The notes: generated from the letters alone by a model not told the origin. A stretch of DNA of 64,000 bases from Mitsuokella sp047974105 (GCF_047974105.1 NZ_JBHYRS010000002.1:248001-312000), one strand, 5' to 3'. Counted from the stretch's first letter, positions 26,334 to 35,796 are shown. Program-made: numbers and translations.

Positions 26334-27065
26334 CTAATTATTCTTATATTCTTCGCAAACTCGCTCTTTTTCACCAAAATCTTTCATTTTCCCATGATCT
26401 AACCATAAAACTTTATTACATAAATTCTCTATCATCCTTATATCATGAGAAACCAGAATAATAGTGACATTATCTTTTATCATTTCTTGTATTCTATCTT
26501 CACACTTTTGTTGGAACTTATAATCACCAACTGATAAAACTTCATCTACTATTAAGATGTCTGGTTTTACCATTGTTGCTATTGCAAATCCCAAACGTGC
26601 ATACATACCGCTTGAAAAATTTTTCACAGGTACATTTATAAAATCCTTTAATTCCGCGAAATCAACAATCTGCTCATATTTATCTTCTAAAAATGCCTTC
26701 GTATAGCCTAGGATTGCACCATTTAAAAATATATTTTCTTTTGCTGTAAGTTCTGGATCGAAACCAGCGCCTACTTCAATTAACGGCGCAATAGAACCAC
26801 TAACCTTTACGCTACCACTAGTGGGCTGCAACACGCCAGCCAATATTTTTAACATAGTACTTTTTCCGGCGCCATTGAAGCCAACTATTCCTAATATATC
26901 GCCTTCTTGAACTTTAAATGATACATCATCGAGTGCAATAAAATCATTATATAACAATTTCCCTTTTAATAATTTAACTACATATTCTTTTATACTATCA
27001 ATACGCTCTTCCATTAAGTTGAAATGCATCGATACGTGATCAACACTTATTACTGTTTTTTTCAT
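26334..27065 (-). CDS. wzt: polysaccharide ABC exporter, ATP-binding subunit
   Basis: A 243-residue ATPase of the Wzt/TagH type. Walker A GFNGAGKST at 62-70, signature NFSSGMYARLGFA near 148, Walker B ILIVDEVLSVGD. It lacks the C-terminal sugar-binding domain of long Wzt proteins, so export should not depend on recognition of a terminal cap by this subunit. The ATG at 27065 follows GAGAGA by 7 bases; another ATG six bases earlier is possible. Works with the permease at 27099. Confidence 0.88.
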   Translation of the reverse strand: MKKTVISVDHVSMHFNLMEERIDSIKEYVVKLLKGKLLYNDFIALDDVSFKVQEGDILGIVGFNGAGKSTMLKILAGVLQPTSGSVKVSGSIAPLIEVGAGFDPELTAKENIFLNGAILGYTKAFLEDKYEQIVDFAELKDFINVPVKNFSSGMYARLGFAIATMVKPDILIVDEVLSVGDYKFQQKCEDRIQEMIKDNVTIILVSHDIRMIENLCNKVLWLDHGKMKDFGEKERVCEEYKNN

Positions 27066-27098
27066 ATACATTCTCTCTCATAATTATAATAATAAAAT

Positions 27099-27878
27099 TT
27101 AGATATATAATATGAACTTATTATGGTATTTTTTAAAAACTATACTTCCTATAAAAATAGCAGCAAATGATAACACTAAGCATATTCCCAATAGGGATAT
27201 ATCAGGAAATACGCCATCATATATGGATTGCCTAAATGCCTTTAAATAATAATATATTGGATTAAGTTTGAACAAAAACATATATTTTTCTGGAACTATA
27301 CTTTCTGGATAAAAAACTGGAGTAGCATATCCTAAAACCGTTAAAAATACACCATATAAATGAAATATATCTCTAAAATAAACTGCAACAGTAGATAAAA
27401 TAAGCCCTACTCCTAAACAGAAAACTAACAACAAAAATAATGGAATTACAAAGCTAAACGTTCCTATCGGAAATGACCATTTCGTAATTATCAGTATAAG
27501 AAATAATGCTGGTAATGTGAATAATAAATTAATATTGCTAGAAATTACTCGAGACAGAGGAAATAAATATTTCGGTATATATACTTTTTTTATCAACGAT
27601 GAATTTTCTATAATTGAACTCATAGCAAAGGTAGTACTTTCATTATAGAACGAAATTATTATTTGCCCACACAATAAATACAGTGGAAAATTTTGAATAT
27701 CAAATCGGAATAACGTTGAAAAAATCATTGCGGTTATCACCATCATTAATAATGGATTTAACAAACTCCATAATACACCCAAAAAAGATCTTCTGTATTT
27801 TTTTTTGATATCTCGAATGACCAATTCATGAATTAAATACTTATATTTATATAACTCTTTTACTAAACTCATCATCAT
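27099..27878 (-). CDS. wzm: polysaccharide ABC exporter, permease subunit
   Basis: A 259-residue ABC-2-type permease with six hydrophobic segments and the family pattern RDIKKKYRRSFLGVLWSLLNPL near the N-terminus. It pairs with the ATPase at 26334 to flip lipid-linked polysaccharide across the inner membrane. I start it at 27878, where ATGA overlaps the stop of the glycosyltransferase gene; two further ATG codons follow directly. Very AT-rich. Confidence 0.88.
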   Translation of the reverse strand: MMMSLVKELYKYKYLIHELVIRDIKKKYRRSFLGVLWSLLNPLLMMVITAMIFSTLFRFDIQNFPLYLLCGQIIISFYNESTTFAMSSIIENSSLIKKVYIPKYLFPLSRVISSNINLLFTLPALFLILIITKWSFPIGTFSFVIPLFLLLVFCLGVGLILSTVAVYFRDIFHLYGVFLTVLGYATPVFYPESIVPEKYMFLFKLNPIYYYLKAFRQSIYDGVFPDISLLGICLVLSFAAIFIGSIVFKKYHNKFILYI

Positions 27879-29323
27879 ATTATCCTCATATATTGTTTCC
27901 AAAAATCTTTCGTCTTTAGCCTTATACGGCGGAAATCATTGTATTCATTTTTTTTGTATTGATAGTCTATAATTAAACACATGAATTCTTTAAATAAACG
28001 CATTACATCACCTTGGAGTGATGTTGCCTTTACGATTTCTTGCCTTATTAATTCCATCTTTTTATCCAGTGGCACCTGGGTCATATAGTAAAACCCTCTT
28101 CTATAATCTCTCACAGCAAGGTAAAAAGAATGAAAAGCACCATTTTCCCCAGATATAATTCTTTTAAATCCTCTTCCTATTATAGATACCAAGAGCGTAA
28201 GTAGCCCTGTATTTTTAGCATAGTTATTTATGATAAAGCTATTTCTATCAGAAAAATAATTTACCATATTACTTTGTTTCTTTGCAAAAGACTGATGCCA
28301 GACGGCAATGCCATTCATGCTGAGGACAGGACGGTCGTTGCGGATGCCGTACTCCATGTCATCTCCCTTGAGGAAGACGGGCAATGGATAGCCAATGGCA
28401 CGGATGCGGTGCACGGGGATGCAGCAGAACCACCAGGCCCCGTATTGATTGGGATATGATCCAAGTGACTCATTCCGGACACAGGTCTCAATGTTGTCCA
28501 TCACAAAGCCTTTGCCAAGGCCGTGCAGACGAATCTTGCCCCAATAGGCTGTATTCTCGTATTGGACGGTGGGATGCTCAAGGGAGAGCATGGCTCCGCT
28601 CAAAAAACTGTCCTGATATTCTTCTTTGAGGCAGGACAGCAGAGAATGAGCACGCTCGATGACAGATGGCTCCAAGACGATATCATCATCCATGAGCAGG
28701 ACGTAATCGACTTTCCCCTGCTCTACGTATTCAATCAAGGCGCGCGTAAAACCGCCGCTGCCGCCGTAATTGCGGTTGTGGATAATGCGCAGGGCCGGTG
28801 TTTCTTTGCAGGGCAGCGTGCTGCCATTGTCGACGACAAGCACGGAAAGCCAGGAATGTTCTTGCTGGAAGTCTTCGAGTACCTGCATCGTGCGTTTGAC
28901 GTATTCCTCGCGCTTAAACGTGCAGATGCCTGCGCCCATATCGCATTTATGCCAGTTCACAGCATCTCCATAATAAGCTCCCTTTAGGAATTGGGCATCC
29001 TCCTGCAGGGCTTCCAGACGAAAGCCTAGGATATCTCCTGTAAGCTCTTGTAGGGCAAAGGTATGCTCATAAAGCCCGCCTTTGGTCTGTGCTTCCAGTA
29101 CAGACCGTTCGCCATCTGCCGAGAAGGTCAGAAAACACAGTTTGAATGGTCCTTTGAGCTCCAGCTTTACGGTAAGTGTCTGCAGTGTCGTATACTGCTT
29201 CCATTTACGCAGGCTGAAGGAGTTAAAATATGTAGCAAAATCCAGCAGTCGGCTGGATTTCTTTATGTAAAGGTCTTGTTTTTCCCTTTCCTTTGTGTCG
29301 GTAAGTGCATAGAGTTTTTCCAC
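27875..29323 (-). CDS. GT2 galactofuranosyltransferase (GlfT2-like)
   Basis: The product is about 482 residues. It has an N-terminal beta domain (LDFATYFNSFSLRKWKQY), a GT-A core with VVDNGS at about 163-168 and catalytic MDDD at 211-214, KGDDMEYGIR, and the HQSFAKK histidine. Such enzymes polymerise galactofuranose from UDP-Galf, the product of glf. The frame runs back into wbaP, so the start is internal. I chose GTG at 29323; an ATT at 29335 just after AAGGAG is an alternative. GC content drops sharply after about residue 350. Confidence 0.8.
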   Translation of the reverse strand: MEKLYALTDTKEREKQDLYIKKSSRLLDFATYFNSFSLRKWKQYTTLQTLTVKLELKGPFKLCFLTFSADGERSVLEAQTKGGLYEHTFALQELTGDILGFRLEALQEDAQFLKGAYYGDAVNWHKCDMGAGICTFKREEYVKRTMQVLEDFQQEHSWLSVLVVDNGSTLPCKETPALRIIHNRNYGGSGGFTRALIEYVEQGKVDYVLLMDDDIVLEPSVIERAHSLLSCLKEEYQDSFLSGAMLSLEHPTVQYENTAYWGKIRLHGLGKGFVMDNIETCVRNESLGSYPNQYGAWWFCCIPVHRIRAIGYPLPVFLKGDDMEYGIRNDRPVLSMNGIAVWHQSFAKKQSNMVNYFSDRNSFIINNYAKNTGLLTLLVSIIGRGFKRIISGENGAFHSFYLAVRDYRRGFYYMTQVPLDKKMELIRQEIVKATSLQGDVMRLFKEFMCLIIDYQYKKNEYNDFRRIRLKTKDFWKQYMRII

Positions 29324-29330
29324 GTCTGAC

Positions 29331-30734
29331 TCAATACGCTCCTTTTCTTGAAATAACAACGGCAAAGGTCTTAAACAGATACATGAGGTCAACCCAAAGT
29401 GACCAGTTGCGCACATACCAGGTATCCATGGCCACGCGCTCTTCGTAGGTGACGTCGCTGCGGCCGCTGGCCTGCCACATGCCGGTGATGCCGGGCAGGA
29501 CCATGCTGTATTCGCGGAAGTAGTCGCCGTAGCGTTCAATCTCTTCCGTGATGATGGGTCTTGGGCCAACCAGACTCATATCTCCCTTGATGACGTTCCA
29601 GAGCTGCGGGATCTCGTCGAGACTCGTTTTTCTCAGGAAAGCCCCAAGCTTGGTGACGCGGGGGTCGTGTTCAAGCTTGAAGTTGGCTTCCCATTCCGCC
29701 CGCGCCGCCGGATTTTTCTTGAGGTATTTCTCAAGGGCTTCCTGCGCGTTTGGGACCATGGTCTGGAATTTATAGCACGGGAACATGACGCCATTCTTCC
29801 CCACACGCTGGTGCGCGAAGATGATATGTCCCTTGTTGTTGATGCCCACAATGATAACGAGGGCGATAATCAACGGCGAAAAAAGGATGCTGCCGAGAAT
29901 CGTGCAGACGATATCGAAAACACGCTTGACAAAGCGGTTCCAGCGGCTTGCAAGGTTGTTCTTCATCGTGAGCATGAGGATTTCTTCGCTGAACAGGACC
30001 TGTGCTTCGACACCGGCCATAGGCGTGCCGATCAGGTCTGGTACGCAGGAGATATTGCGCACATATGGCTGGATTTTCTCGATGAGGTCCTGCAGGGCCT
30101 CCTTTTTTAGTCCTGGCGCCGTGATGATGACATTCTGGATGCCGGAATCCCGCACAATGCTTTCTGCCTCTTCGAAACTTCCATAGAGCAGAAATTTATT
30201 CGAAATCTGCTTGGAAATGGGATGATCATCGATGATGCCCGTAACGTCATAGCGATAGCCCAAATCATTTTTGAAGAAACGCAGCACATGCTCGGCTGTG
30301 CGCCCCGCCCCTATAAGGATGACAGGGTCATAGAAGAGATGTGCCTTTTTCATGAGCCAGCGGACGAAAAAGCGTGCAACAAAGATATTTATCAGGACAA
30401 AGATGCAGAACAGGCCGGCAAAGATACGGGACAGTGCAATACTTTCCTTAAATAGGAACAGCAGCAGGATGCAGCTGACCATGCCGTAGACCACGGCATA
30501 GAAAACCTTGCGCGTTGAATCCAGTATGGGCTGCATTTTAGTATAGACCTGCGTCTGTGCAAAAAAGACGAAAAAAACCAACGGAACCCAGATGTAGATA
30601 TAGTTCCAGGGAATTGTGTAATGGACATTGAGGTTCCGGAGCCAGAGGGCCATTTTTTCGGCAGTCACGACAGCCAGATAGTCGGTCATCACGAAGATAA
30701 GGGAACAGAGGAAATGACGATACCTTTGGGTCAA
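29331..30734 (-). CDS. wbaP: undecaprenyl-phosphate galactose/hexose-1-phosphate transferase (WbaP-like)
   Basis: A 467-residue initiating enzyme of polysaccharide synthesis. About five N-terminal membrane segments, a CoA-binding-like domain (VILIGAGRTAEHVLRFF), another membrane helix near 275, and the C-terminal sugar-transferase domain with KRVFDIVCTILGS, KFQTM, and LVGPRP. It moves a sugar phosphate onto undecaprenyl phosphate at the inner membrane. The exact sugar is inferred from the family. Full-length, first membrane step of this operon. Confidence 0.88.
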   Translation of the reverse strand: MTQRYRHFLCSLIFVMTDYLAVVTAEKMALWLRNLNVHYTIPWNYIYIWVPLVFFVFFAQTQVYTKMQPILDSTRKVFYAVVYGMVSCILLLFLFKESIALSRIFAGLFCIFVLINIFVARFFVRWLMKKAHLFYDPVILIGAGRTAEHVLRFFKNDLGYRYDVTGIIDDHPISKQISNKFLLYGSFEEAESIVRDSGIQNVIITAPGLKKEALQDLIEKIQPYVRNISCVPDLIGTPMAGVEAQVLFSEEILMLTMKNNLASRWNRFVKRVFDIVCTILGSILFSPLIIALVIIVGINNKGHIIFAHQRVGKNGVMFPCYKFQTMVPNAQEALEKYLKKNPAARAEWEANFKLEHDPRVTKLGAFLRKTSLDEIPQLWNVIKGDMSLVGPRPIITEEIERYGDYFREYSMVLPGITGMWQASGRSDVTYEERVAMDTWYVRNWSLWVDLMYLFKTFAVVISRKGAY

Positions 30735-30746
30735 TGAACTTCCTCC

Positions 30747-31523
30747 TTATCCATAACGTCTGCCTTGAAACTTACGCATAACAAAAGAACTGCCTTTTTT
30801 CAGCCAGTTCTGATGTTCCAAAAATGATATGTTCTGCTCGTGATAGGGAACATGGTTTTTCTCCAGCCAAACATCGAGCAGACGCTCGGCCACGAAGCCG
30901 TAGATGCGTGACTCGTAGGTGTTCCAGCCCGTGATGTCGACGCGTTTTTCGAGCTCGCTGAGGATGGCGAAGAGCCAGCTGCAGTAGGCGTCGAAGAGGT
31001 CGCGGCGCATGACGAACATGTTGAACATATGGGCCCAGGTACGGTTCATGACGGTCTTAAAGGCCTCGTCGTACTCGGGACACTGTTCGTGGATGATGGT
31101 CTCGGCGAGGTCGAGGCCGTCCGTGTGATGGGCATGGTTGTAGTGGGAGCGGTTTGTCTCGATGTAGTAGCGGCGTTTGCCCGGCACGATGACAGGAGCC
31201 TGCTGCAGAAGCTGCTCAAAGTCAGCCTGCGTCAGGACCTGTGCCTTGCGTTTCTCGACATGATGCACTTCATGGCGCGTAAAATAGCGGCGATAGTGCA
31301 CAAGGCCGAGGTACTCGACGTCTTTGGGCATGTTTTTCCACGCCCAGTAAAGGCCCGTGAGCTCGCAGTAGTGCGGGTTCTTCGCGCTGATGTTGTCGCC
31401 GGTGTCGTCGCCCTGAAAGCCAAGGTCGGCCTTCCCCTTATGGCCGACATGAAGCGGAAGATAGCAGTCATCCGCCGGCATCCAGTAGGGCTTGTGCACC
31501 GCTACAAGAATCCTGATATTCAA
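30747..31523 (-). CDS. DUF4422 glycosyltransferase
   Basis: A 258-residue single-domain DUF4422 protein: ILVAVHKPYWMP, then GDDTGDNISAKNPHYCELTG, LVHYRRYF and FNMFVMRRDLFDAYC. It starts at TTG 31523 after GGGGGAA. It is the first gene of the polysaccharide operon, directly behind a good promoter, and is GC-rich, unlike its two-domain relative at 24447. Predicted cytosolic transferase for an early sugar. Confidence 0.8.
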   Translation of the reverse strand: MNIRILVAVHKPYWMPADDCYLPLHVGHKGKADLGFQGDDTGDNISAKNPHYCELTGLYWAWKNMPKDVEYLGLVHYRRYFTRHEVHHVEKRKAQVLTQADFEQLLQQAPVIVPGKRRYYIETNRSHYNHAHHTDGLDLAETIIHEQCPEYDEAFKTVMNRTWAHMFNMFVMRRDLFDAYCSWLFAILSELEKRVDITGWNTYESRIYGFVAERLLDVWLEKNHVPYHEQNISFLEHQNWLKKGSSFVMRKFQGRRYG

Positions 31524-31573
31524 AAGACAATTCCCCCTATGTCCCTGTTTTTCTTGTATGTCAAATATATACC

Positions 31574-31602
31574 ATTATATAGCTATTTGCGAGAATTGAC
31601 AA
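31574..31602 (-). promoter_or_regulatory. promoter of the polysaccharide operon
   Basis: TTGTCA and TATAAT with a 17-base spacer on the minus strand, about 50 bases before the TTG start at 31523 and just beyond the polC stop. Confidence 0.75.
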
Positions 31603-31626
31603 GGACATCCGACACACTTATCCCCC

Positions 31627-34600
31627 TCAGCTGAACAGGGCGATCTGGTCGCTTTCGCTCATGCCGTCAAGGCAGCCGTGGTTTCTTAGGATTTCGACGT
31701 TGGTTTTGGAGATGCCGGAGCGGCGGCGGAGGTCTTCAATGGAGGTGAAGGAGCCTTCTTTGCGGGCTTCGACGATGCCCTGCGCGGCTTTCTGGCCCAT
31801 GCCGGCAAGGGAGGCAATCGGCGGCAGCAGGGCGTTGCCGTCGATGATGAATTTGGTCGAGTCGGAGCGGTAGAGGTCGACGTATTCGCAGGTGAAGCCG
31901 CGGAGGAACATTTCCCAGGCGAGCTGCAGGACGATGAGCGTCGCATTCTGCTTGGCGTCGAGTTTCTTTTCTTTCGACAGGGCCTCGAGGCCTTTCATCT
32001 GCGCTTCGACGTAGTCCTTGCCGCGCGCGATGACGTTGGCGTCGAATTCGGCGGCGCGGATGGAGAAATACGCGGCGTAGTACGCGAGCGGATAATGGAC
32101 TTTGCAGTAGGCAATGCGGTAGGCCATCATGACGTAGGCCGTCGCGTGGGCGCGCGGGAAGAGATATTTTATCTTCTGACACGACTCGATGAACCATTCG
32201 GGGATGCCGCCCTTGCGGAGGATTTCGACGACCTCCGGCGCGATGCCCTTGCCCTTGCGGACTTTTTCCATCGTCTTGAAGGAAAGCAGCGGGTCGATGC
32301 CGTTGTGGATCAGGTACATCATGATGTCGTCGCGCGCGGAAATGGCGTTCTTGATGGTGCACTGGCCGCTGCGGATGAGGTCCTGCGCGTTGCCGAGCCA
32401 GACGTCCGTGCCGTGCGAGAATCCTGAGATGCGCACGAGGTCGGAGAATACGTCCGGCTGCGTGTCGTCAATCATCTGGCGCGTGAACGGCGTGCGGAAC
32501 TCCGGGATGCCGAAGGTGCCGCTCGTCGCGCCGAGCTCTTCGGGCGTGACACCGAGGGCGCGCGTGGAATTGAAAATCGACATCGTCGCGACGTCGTCAA
32601 ACGGAATCGTCTTCGGGTCGCGGTGCGTGAGGTCTTCGAGCATCTTGATGACGGTCGGGTCATCGTGGCCGAGGATGTCGAGCTTGACGAGTCGGCTGCT
32701 GATGGAGTGATAATCGAAGTGGGTCGTGATGGTGCCGCAGTTCATGTCGTTGGCCGGGTGCTGAATCGGCGTGAAGAAGTGGACGTCCATGTTGCGCGGC
32801 ACGACCATGATGCCGGCCGGATGCTGGCCCGTCGTCGATTTGACGCCCATGCAGCCATGGGCCATTTTATCAATGTAGGAAATGTGCTTCTTGACGCCCT
32901 TTTCCTCGAAGAATTTCTTGACGTAGCCAAACGCCGTCTTGTCGGCGACGGTCTGGATGGAGCCTGCTCTATAGACGTTGTCCTTGCCAAAGAGGATTTC
33001 CGTGTATTTGTGGGCAACTGGCTGATAGGCACCCGAGAAGTTCAGGTCGATATCCGGGACTTTGTCGCCGTCGAAGCCGAGGAAGACGGCAAACGGGATG
33101 TCGTGGCCGTCTTTGATAAGAGGTTCGCCGCAGACTGGGCATACTTTGTCGGGAAGGTCGTAGCCGCAGCCGTAGGAGCCGTCCGTGATGAATTTGCTGT
33201 ACTGGCATTTCGGGCAGCGCCAGTGCGGCGGCAGCGGGTTGACCTCGGTGATGCCCGTCATCGTCGCGATGAAGGACGAGCCGACGGAACCACGCGAGCC
33301 AACGAGGTAGCCGTCGTCGTTGGATTTCTTGACGAGGCGCTGCGCGATGAGGTACAGCACGGAGAAGCCATGTGCGATGATCGGCTTTAATTCCTGCTTG
33401 AGGCGGTCTTCGACGATTTTCGGCAGGTTTTCGCCGTACATCTCGCGGGCTTTTTTGTAGGACATCTCGCGGATCTCGTCGTCGGCGCCCGGAATCTGCG
33501 GCGAGTAAAGGTCGTCCGGAATCGGCTTGAAGCGCTCGATCTGGTCGGCGATTTTGCGCGGGTTCGTCACGACGGCCTCGTAGGCCGCTTCTTCGCCGAG
33601 ATACGAGAATTCTGCCAGCATCTCGTCCGTCGTGCGCAGATAAAGCGGCGGCTGTTTCTCGGCGTCGTCAAAACCCTTGCCTTTCATGAGAATTGCGCGG
33701 TAGATGCTGTCCTCCGGGTTCAGAAAGTGCACGTCGCAGGTCGCGACGAGGGGCTTGCCGAGTTTTTTCGCGATTTCGGCGACTTTGAGGTTGATGTTGA
33801 TGAGGTCTTCGTCGGTCTGGATGTCCGGGTATTTGTCGCTGCGTTTTAAAAAGTCGTTGTTGTGAATCGGCTGGATTTCGAGGTAGTCGTAGAACGAGGC
33901 GATTTTTAAGAGGTCCTCGTCAGGGCGCTGTTCCTCGATGGCGCGGATGAGTTCGCCGGCTTCGCAGGCCGAGCCGATGAGCAGGCCTTCGCGGTATTCC
34001 TCGATGATGTGCTTCGGCAGTCTTGGCTGACGGTGGAAGTACTTGAGGTGCGCAAGGGAGACGAGCTGGTAGAGGTTGCGAAGGCCGTTTGGCGTCTTCG
34101 CGAGCATGATGATGTGGTTCGCGCGTTTCTGCAGCGGGTCGCTCTGGACGAGGTAGCCCTCCATGCCGTAGATGACCTTGAGGTCCGTCTTGCAGTCCTT
34201 GAGGGCCTTGGCGGCGTCCGGGAAAGCCTGCACGACGCCGTGGTCCGTGACGGCCACAGCGGGCCAGCCCCAGCGGTCGGCGGTCTTGATGAGGTTTTTG
34301 ACGGAGACGACGGCGTCCATGCTGCTCATCGTCGTGTGGGCGTGGAGCTCGACGCGCTTAACTTCGGCGTGGTCTTCGCGCGGCTTGACTTCTTTTTTCG
34401 TCATGCTGTCGATGAAGAGGACGTATTCGTTCATATACGTATCAAAGCGGACGTCGCCGTGGGCGCACACGCGCATGCCCTCTTTGAGCTGCCCCATGAT
34501 GGTGTCGTAGTCTTCCTGAACGGCGCCTCTGCCGCGTCTTTTCATGAAGAATTTCTTGCAGGCGATGCCGTTCGTGTCGTCGGAGATACAGAACGTCAGG

Positions 34601-35562
34601 AGCTTCGTGCCCGTCTTGAACTCGATGGTCCTGAGGCCCGAGCCCGGACCCTCGCCGATTGTGCCCTCGATGATGACGTTCTTCGTCTCGCCCGAGAGCT
34701 CGTCGATCTTGTGGAATTTGCCGGACATGCCCTTGCCGAAAATGAGGTCGCCGTGATTCGGCACAATGATCGGGCCGTTTTCGGGCAGCTTCGACTTTTT
34801 GGCTGTTTTCTTGGGCTTGCTGGCCTTTGTCTGCGGGGCTTTGGCGGCGTTTGCGGCCTTCGGAGCCGGCGCGTTTTGAGCAGTTTCCTTCCTATTATAT
34901 ACAGGCGCAGGCACGCCTTCCATTTCGTCCGGCGTGATGGCCGAGTAGTCTTCCTCGGCAGCCTCTTCTTTTTCGCGCTGCTTCTTGACGCGGCGCAGGG
35001 CTTCGCAGTAGTCGGGGTCGCTGAAGGATTCGTCGACTTCGAGATTCTGCAGGACTTCCTCGCTGGCCTCGCATTCGACGCGGCAGCGGTAGCCGAGTTT
35101 CTGTTCGATAAGGCCGCTCATGACCTGCGTGACCGAGTGCGCGCGCATGATTTCGCCGCCGAGCTCGCCCGGCACGTCGATGACAATGTGCGCGCCGTCG
35201 ACCGTGTATTTTGAGCGCTTTAAAAGCTCATAGACGGTCGGATTGCCCTCTGAGGTCTCGTAGACAAGGCGGTTCCAGATTTTGCCGAGGGCGTCTTCGA
35301 CGTTCACGACGTCCTGATAGAAGACACACGAAGAGAGCTGGCACTTCTCTGCAATCTGGTCCGCGGCGTTTTTGAGGAGTTCCTCGGGGATATACGTCTG
35401 CGTCATCAGCGCGATTTCCCAGCTGTTCGTGTGCGTGCAGACCTCCACATGGCGGATCGTCGCGGCCTTCAAGAGGGCTTTCTCCCCCTCTTCAAGGCGC
35501 ATCCCCTGCACCAGCTGCCAGAACATATTCTTCTGACTCGGAATAATCCGGAACTTCTGCAT
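31627..35562 (-). CDS. polC: DNA polymerase III alpha subunit, PolC type, without exonuclease domain
   Basis: A 1311-residue replicative polymerase. Order: N-terminal domain, low-complexity Ala/Lys linker (about 215-270), OB fold (about 285-390), PHP domain from HAHTTMSSMD at about 406, zinc finger CPKCQYSK...CPVCGEP near 780-805, catalytic DIDLNFS near 840, palm/fingers and helix-hairpin-helix end. In B. subtilis-type PolC (about 1437 residues) a DEDDh exonuclease is inserted in the PHP domain after the YGVEAY motif. Here YGMEGYLVQSDPLQKR runs straight to IIMLAKTPNGLRNLY and no exonuclease motifs are visible. Start by AAGGAT. Confidence 0.93.
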   Translation of the reverse strand: MQKFRIIPSQKNMFWQLVQGMRLEEGEKALLKAATIRHVEVCTHTNSWEIALMTQTYIPEELLKNAADQIAEKCQLSSCVFYQDVVNVEDALGKIWNRLVYETSEGNPTVYELLKRSKYTVDGAHIVIDVPGELGGEIMRAHSVTQVMSGLIEQKLGYRCRVECEASEEVLQNLEVDESFSDPDYCEALRRVKKQREKEEAAEEDYSAITPDEMEGVPAPVYNRKETAQNAPAPKAANAAKAPQTKASKPKKTAKKSKLPENGPIIVPNHGDLIFGKGMSGKFHKIDELSGETKNVIIEGTIGEGPGSGLRTIEFKTGTKLLTFCISDDTNGIACKKFFMKRRGRGAVQEDYDTIMGQLKEGMRVCAHGDVRFDTYMNEYVLFIDSMTKKEVKPREDHAEVKRVELHAHTTMSSMDAVVSVKNLIKTADRWGWPAVAVTDHGVVQAFPDAAKALKDCKTDLKVIYGMEGYLVQSDPLQKRANHIIMLAKTPNGLRNLYQLVSLAHLKYFHRQPRLPKHIIEEYREGLLIGSACEAGELIRAIEEQRPDEDLLKIASFYDYLEIQPIHNNDFLKRSDKYPDIQTDEDLININLKVAEIAKKLGKPLVATCDVHFLNPEDSIYRAILMKGKGFDDAEKQPPLYLRTTDEMLAEFSYLGEEAAYEAVVTNPRKIADQIERFKPIPDDLYSPQIPGADDEIREMSYKKAREMYGENLPKIVEDRLKQELKPIIAHGFSVLYLIAQRLVKKSNDDGYLVGSRGSVGSSFIATMTGITEVNPLPPHWRCPKCQYSKFITDGSYGCGYDLPDKVCPVCGEPLIKDGHDIPFAVFLGFDGDKVPDIDLNFSGAYQPVAHKYTEILFGKDNVYRAGSIQTVADKTAFGYVKKFFEEKGVKKHISYIDKMAHGCMGVKSTTGQHPAGIMVVPRNMDVHFFTPIQHPANDMNCGTITTHFDYHSISSRLVKLDILGHDDPTVIKMLEDLTHRDPKTIPFDDVATMSIFNSTRALGVTPEELGATSGTFGIPEFRTPFTRQMIDDTQPDVFSDLVRISGFSHGTDVWLGNAQDLIRSGQCTIKNAISARDDIMMYLIHNGIDPLLSFKTMEKVRKGKGIAPEVVEILRKGGIPEWFIESCQKIKYLFPRAHATAYVMMAYRIAYCKVHYPLAYYAAYFSIRAAEFDANVIARGKDYVEAQMKGLEALSKEKKLDAKQNATLIVLQLAWEMFLRGFTCEYVDLYRSDSTKFIIDGNALLPPIASLAGMGQKAAQGIVEARKEGSFTSIEDLRRRSGISKTNVEILRNHGCLDGMSESDQIALFS
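34884..34901 (-). repeat. recurring 18-mer TATATAATAGGAAGGAAA, copy 3 (inside polC)
   Basis: An exact copy of the 18-mer lies within the polC coding sequence, encoding YNRKE in the low-complexity linker. It shares 22 bases (with ACTGC-type ends) with the copy upstream of hisC. Confidence 0.75.
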
Positions 35563-35602
35563 CTGCGGCCATCCTTTCTAAGTGTCTTCGTGTCATAGTA
35601 TA

Positions 35603-35627
35603 GAGAAAACCGGCACTGCGGTGCCGG
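35603..35627 (-). terminator. terminator hairpin in the polC leader
   Basis: CCGGCAC-CGCA-GTGCCGG followed by TTTTCTC on the minus strand. It lies between the promoter at 35649-35677 and the polC start, so it may attenuate polC rather than end a gene. Confidence 0.6.
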
Positions 35628-35648
35628 CATAAAATTCATTGCTACTCT

Positions 35649-35677
35649 ATTATATTGGAAAAGGCATTTGACTGCAA
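35649..35677 (-). promoter_or_regulatory. polC promoter
   Basis: TTGCAG and TATAAT with a 17-base spacer. It overlaps a bidirectional hairpin (AAAAGGCATTTG/CAAATGCCTTTT, 35657-35691). Confidence 0.6.
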
Positions 35678-35692
35678 TAGCCAAATGCCTTT

Positions 35693-35796
35693 TCTACAGG
35701 TGTTGTTTGTCACTTCATCTGCAAATGGCTGGACAGGGACTAACTGACAGCCAACCCGCGGAACGTGTCGCCCTGCTATAAAGGCAAAATGACATA
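35693..35796. other. unassigned segment between two strong hairpins
   Basis: About 100 bases bounded by hairpins at 35657-35691 and 35797-35830. No coding frame; a CAGGG/CCCTG pairing within it suggests some structure. It could be a small RNA or only spacer. I recognise no family. Confidence 0.25.

Noticed and set aside
29324..29569. N-terminal 82 codons of the galactofuranosyltransferase frame
   Set aside because: They lie inside the wbaP coding sequence in another frame and are compositionally nonsense (Ala/Thr/Pro/Ser-rich).
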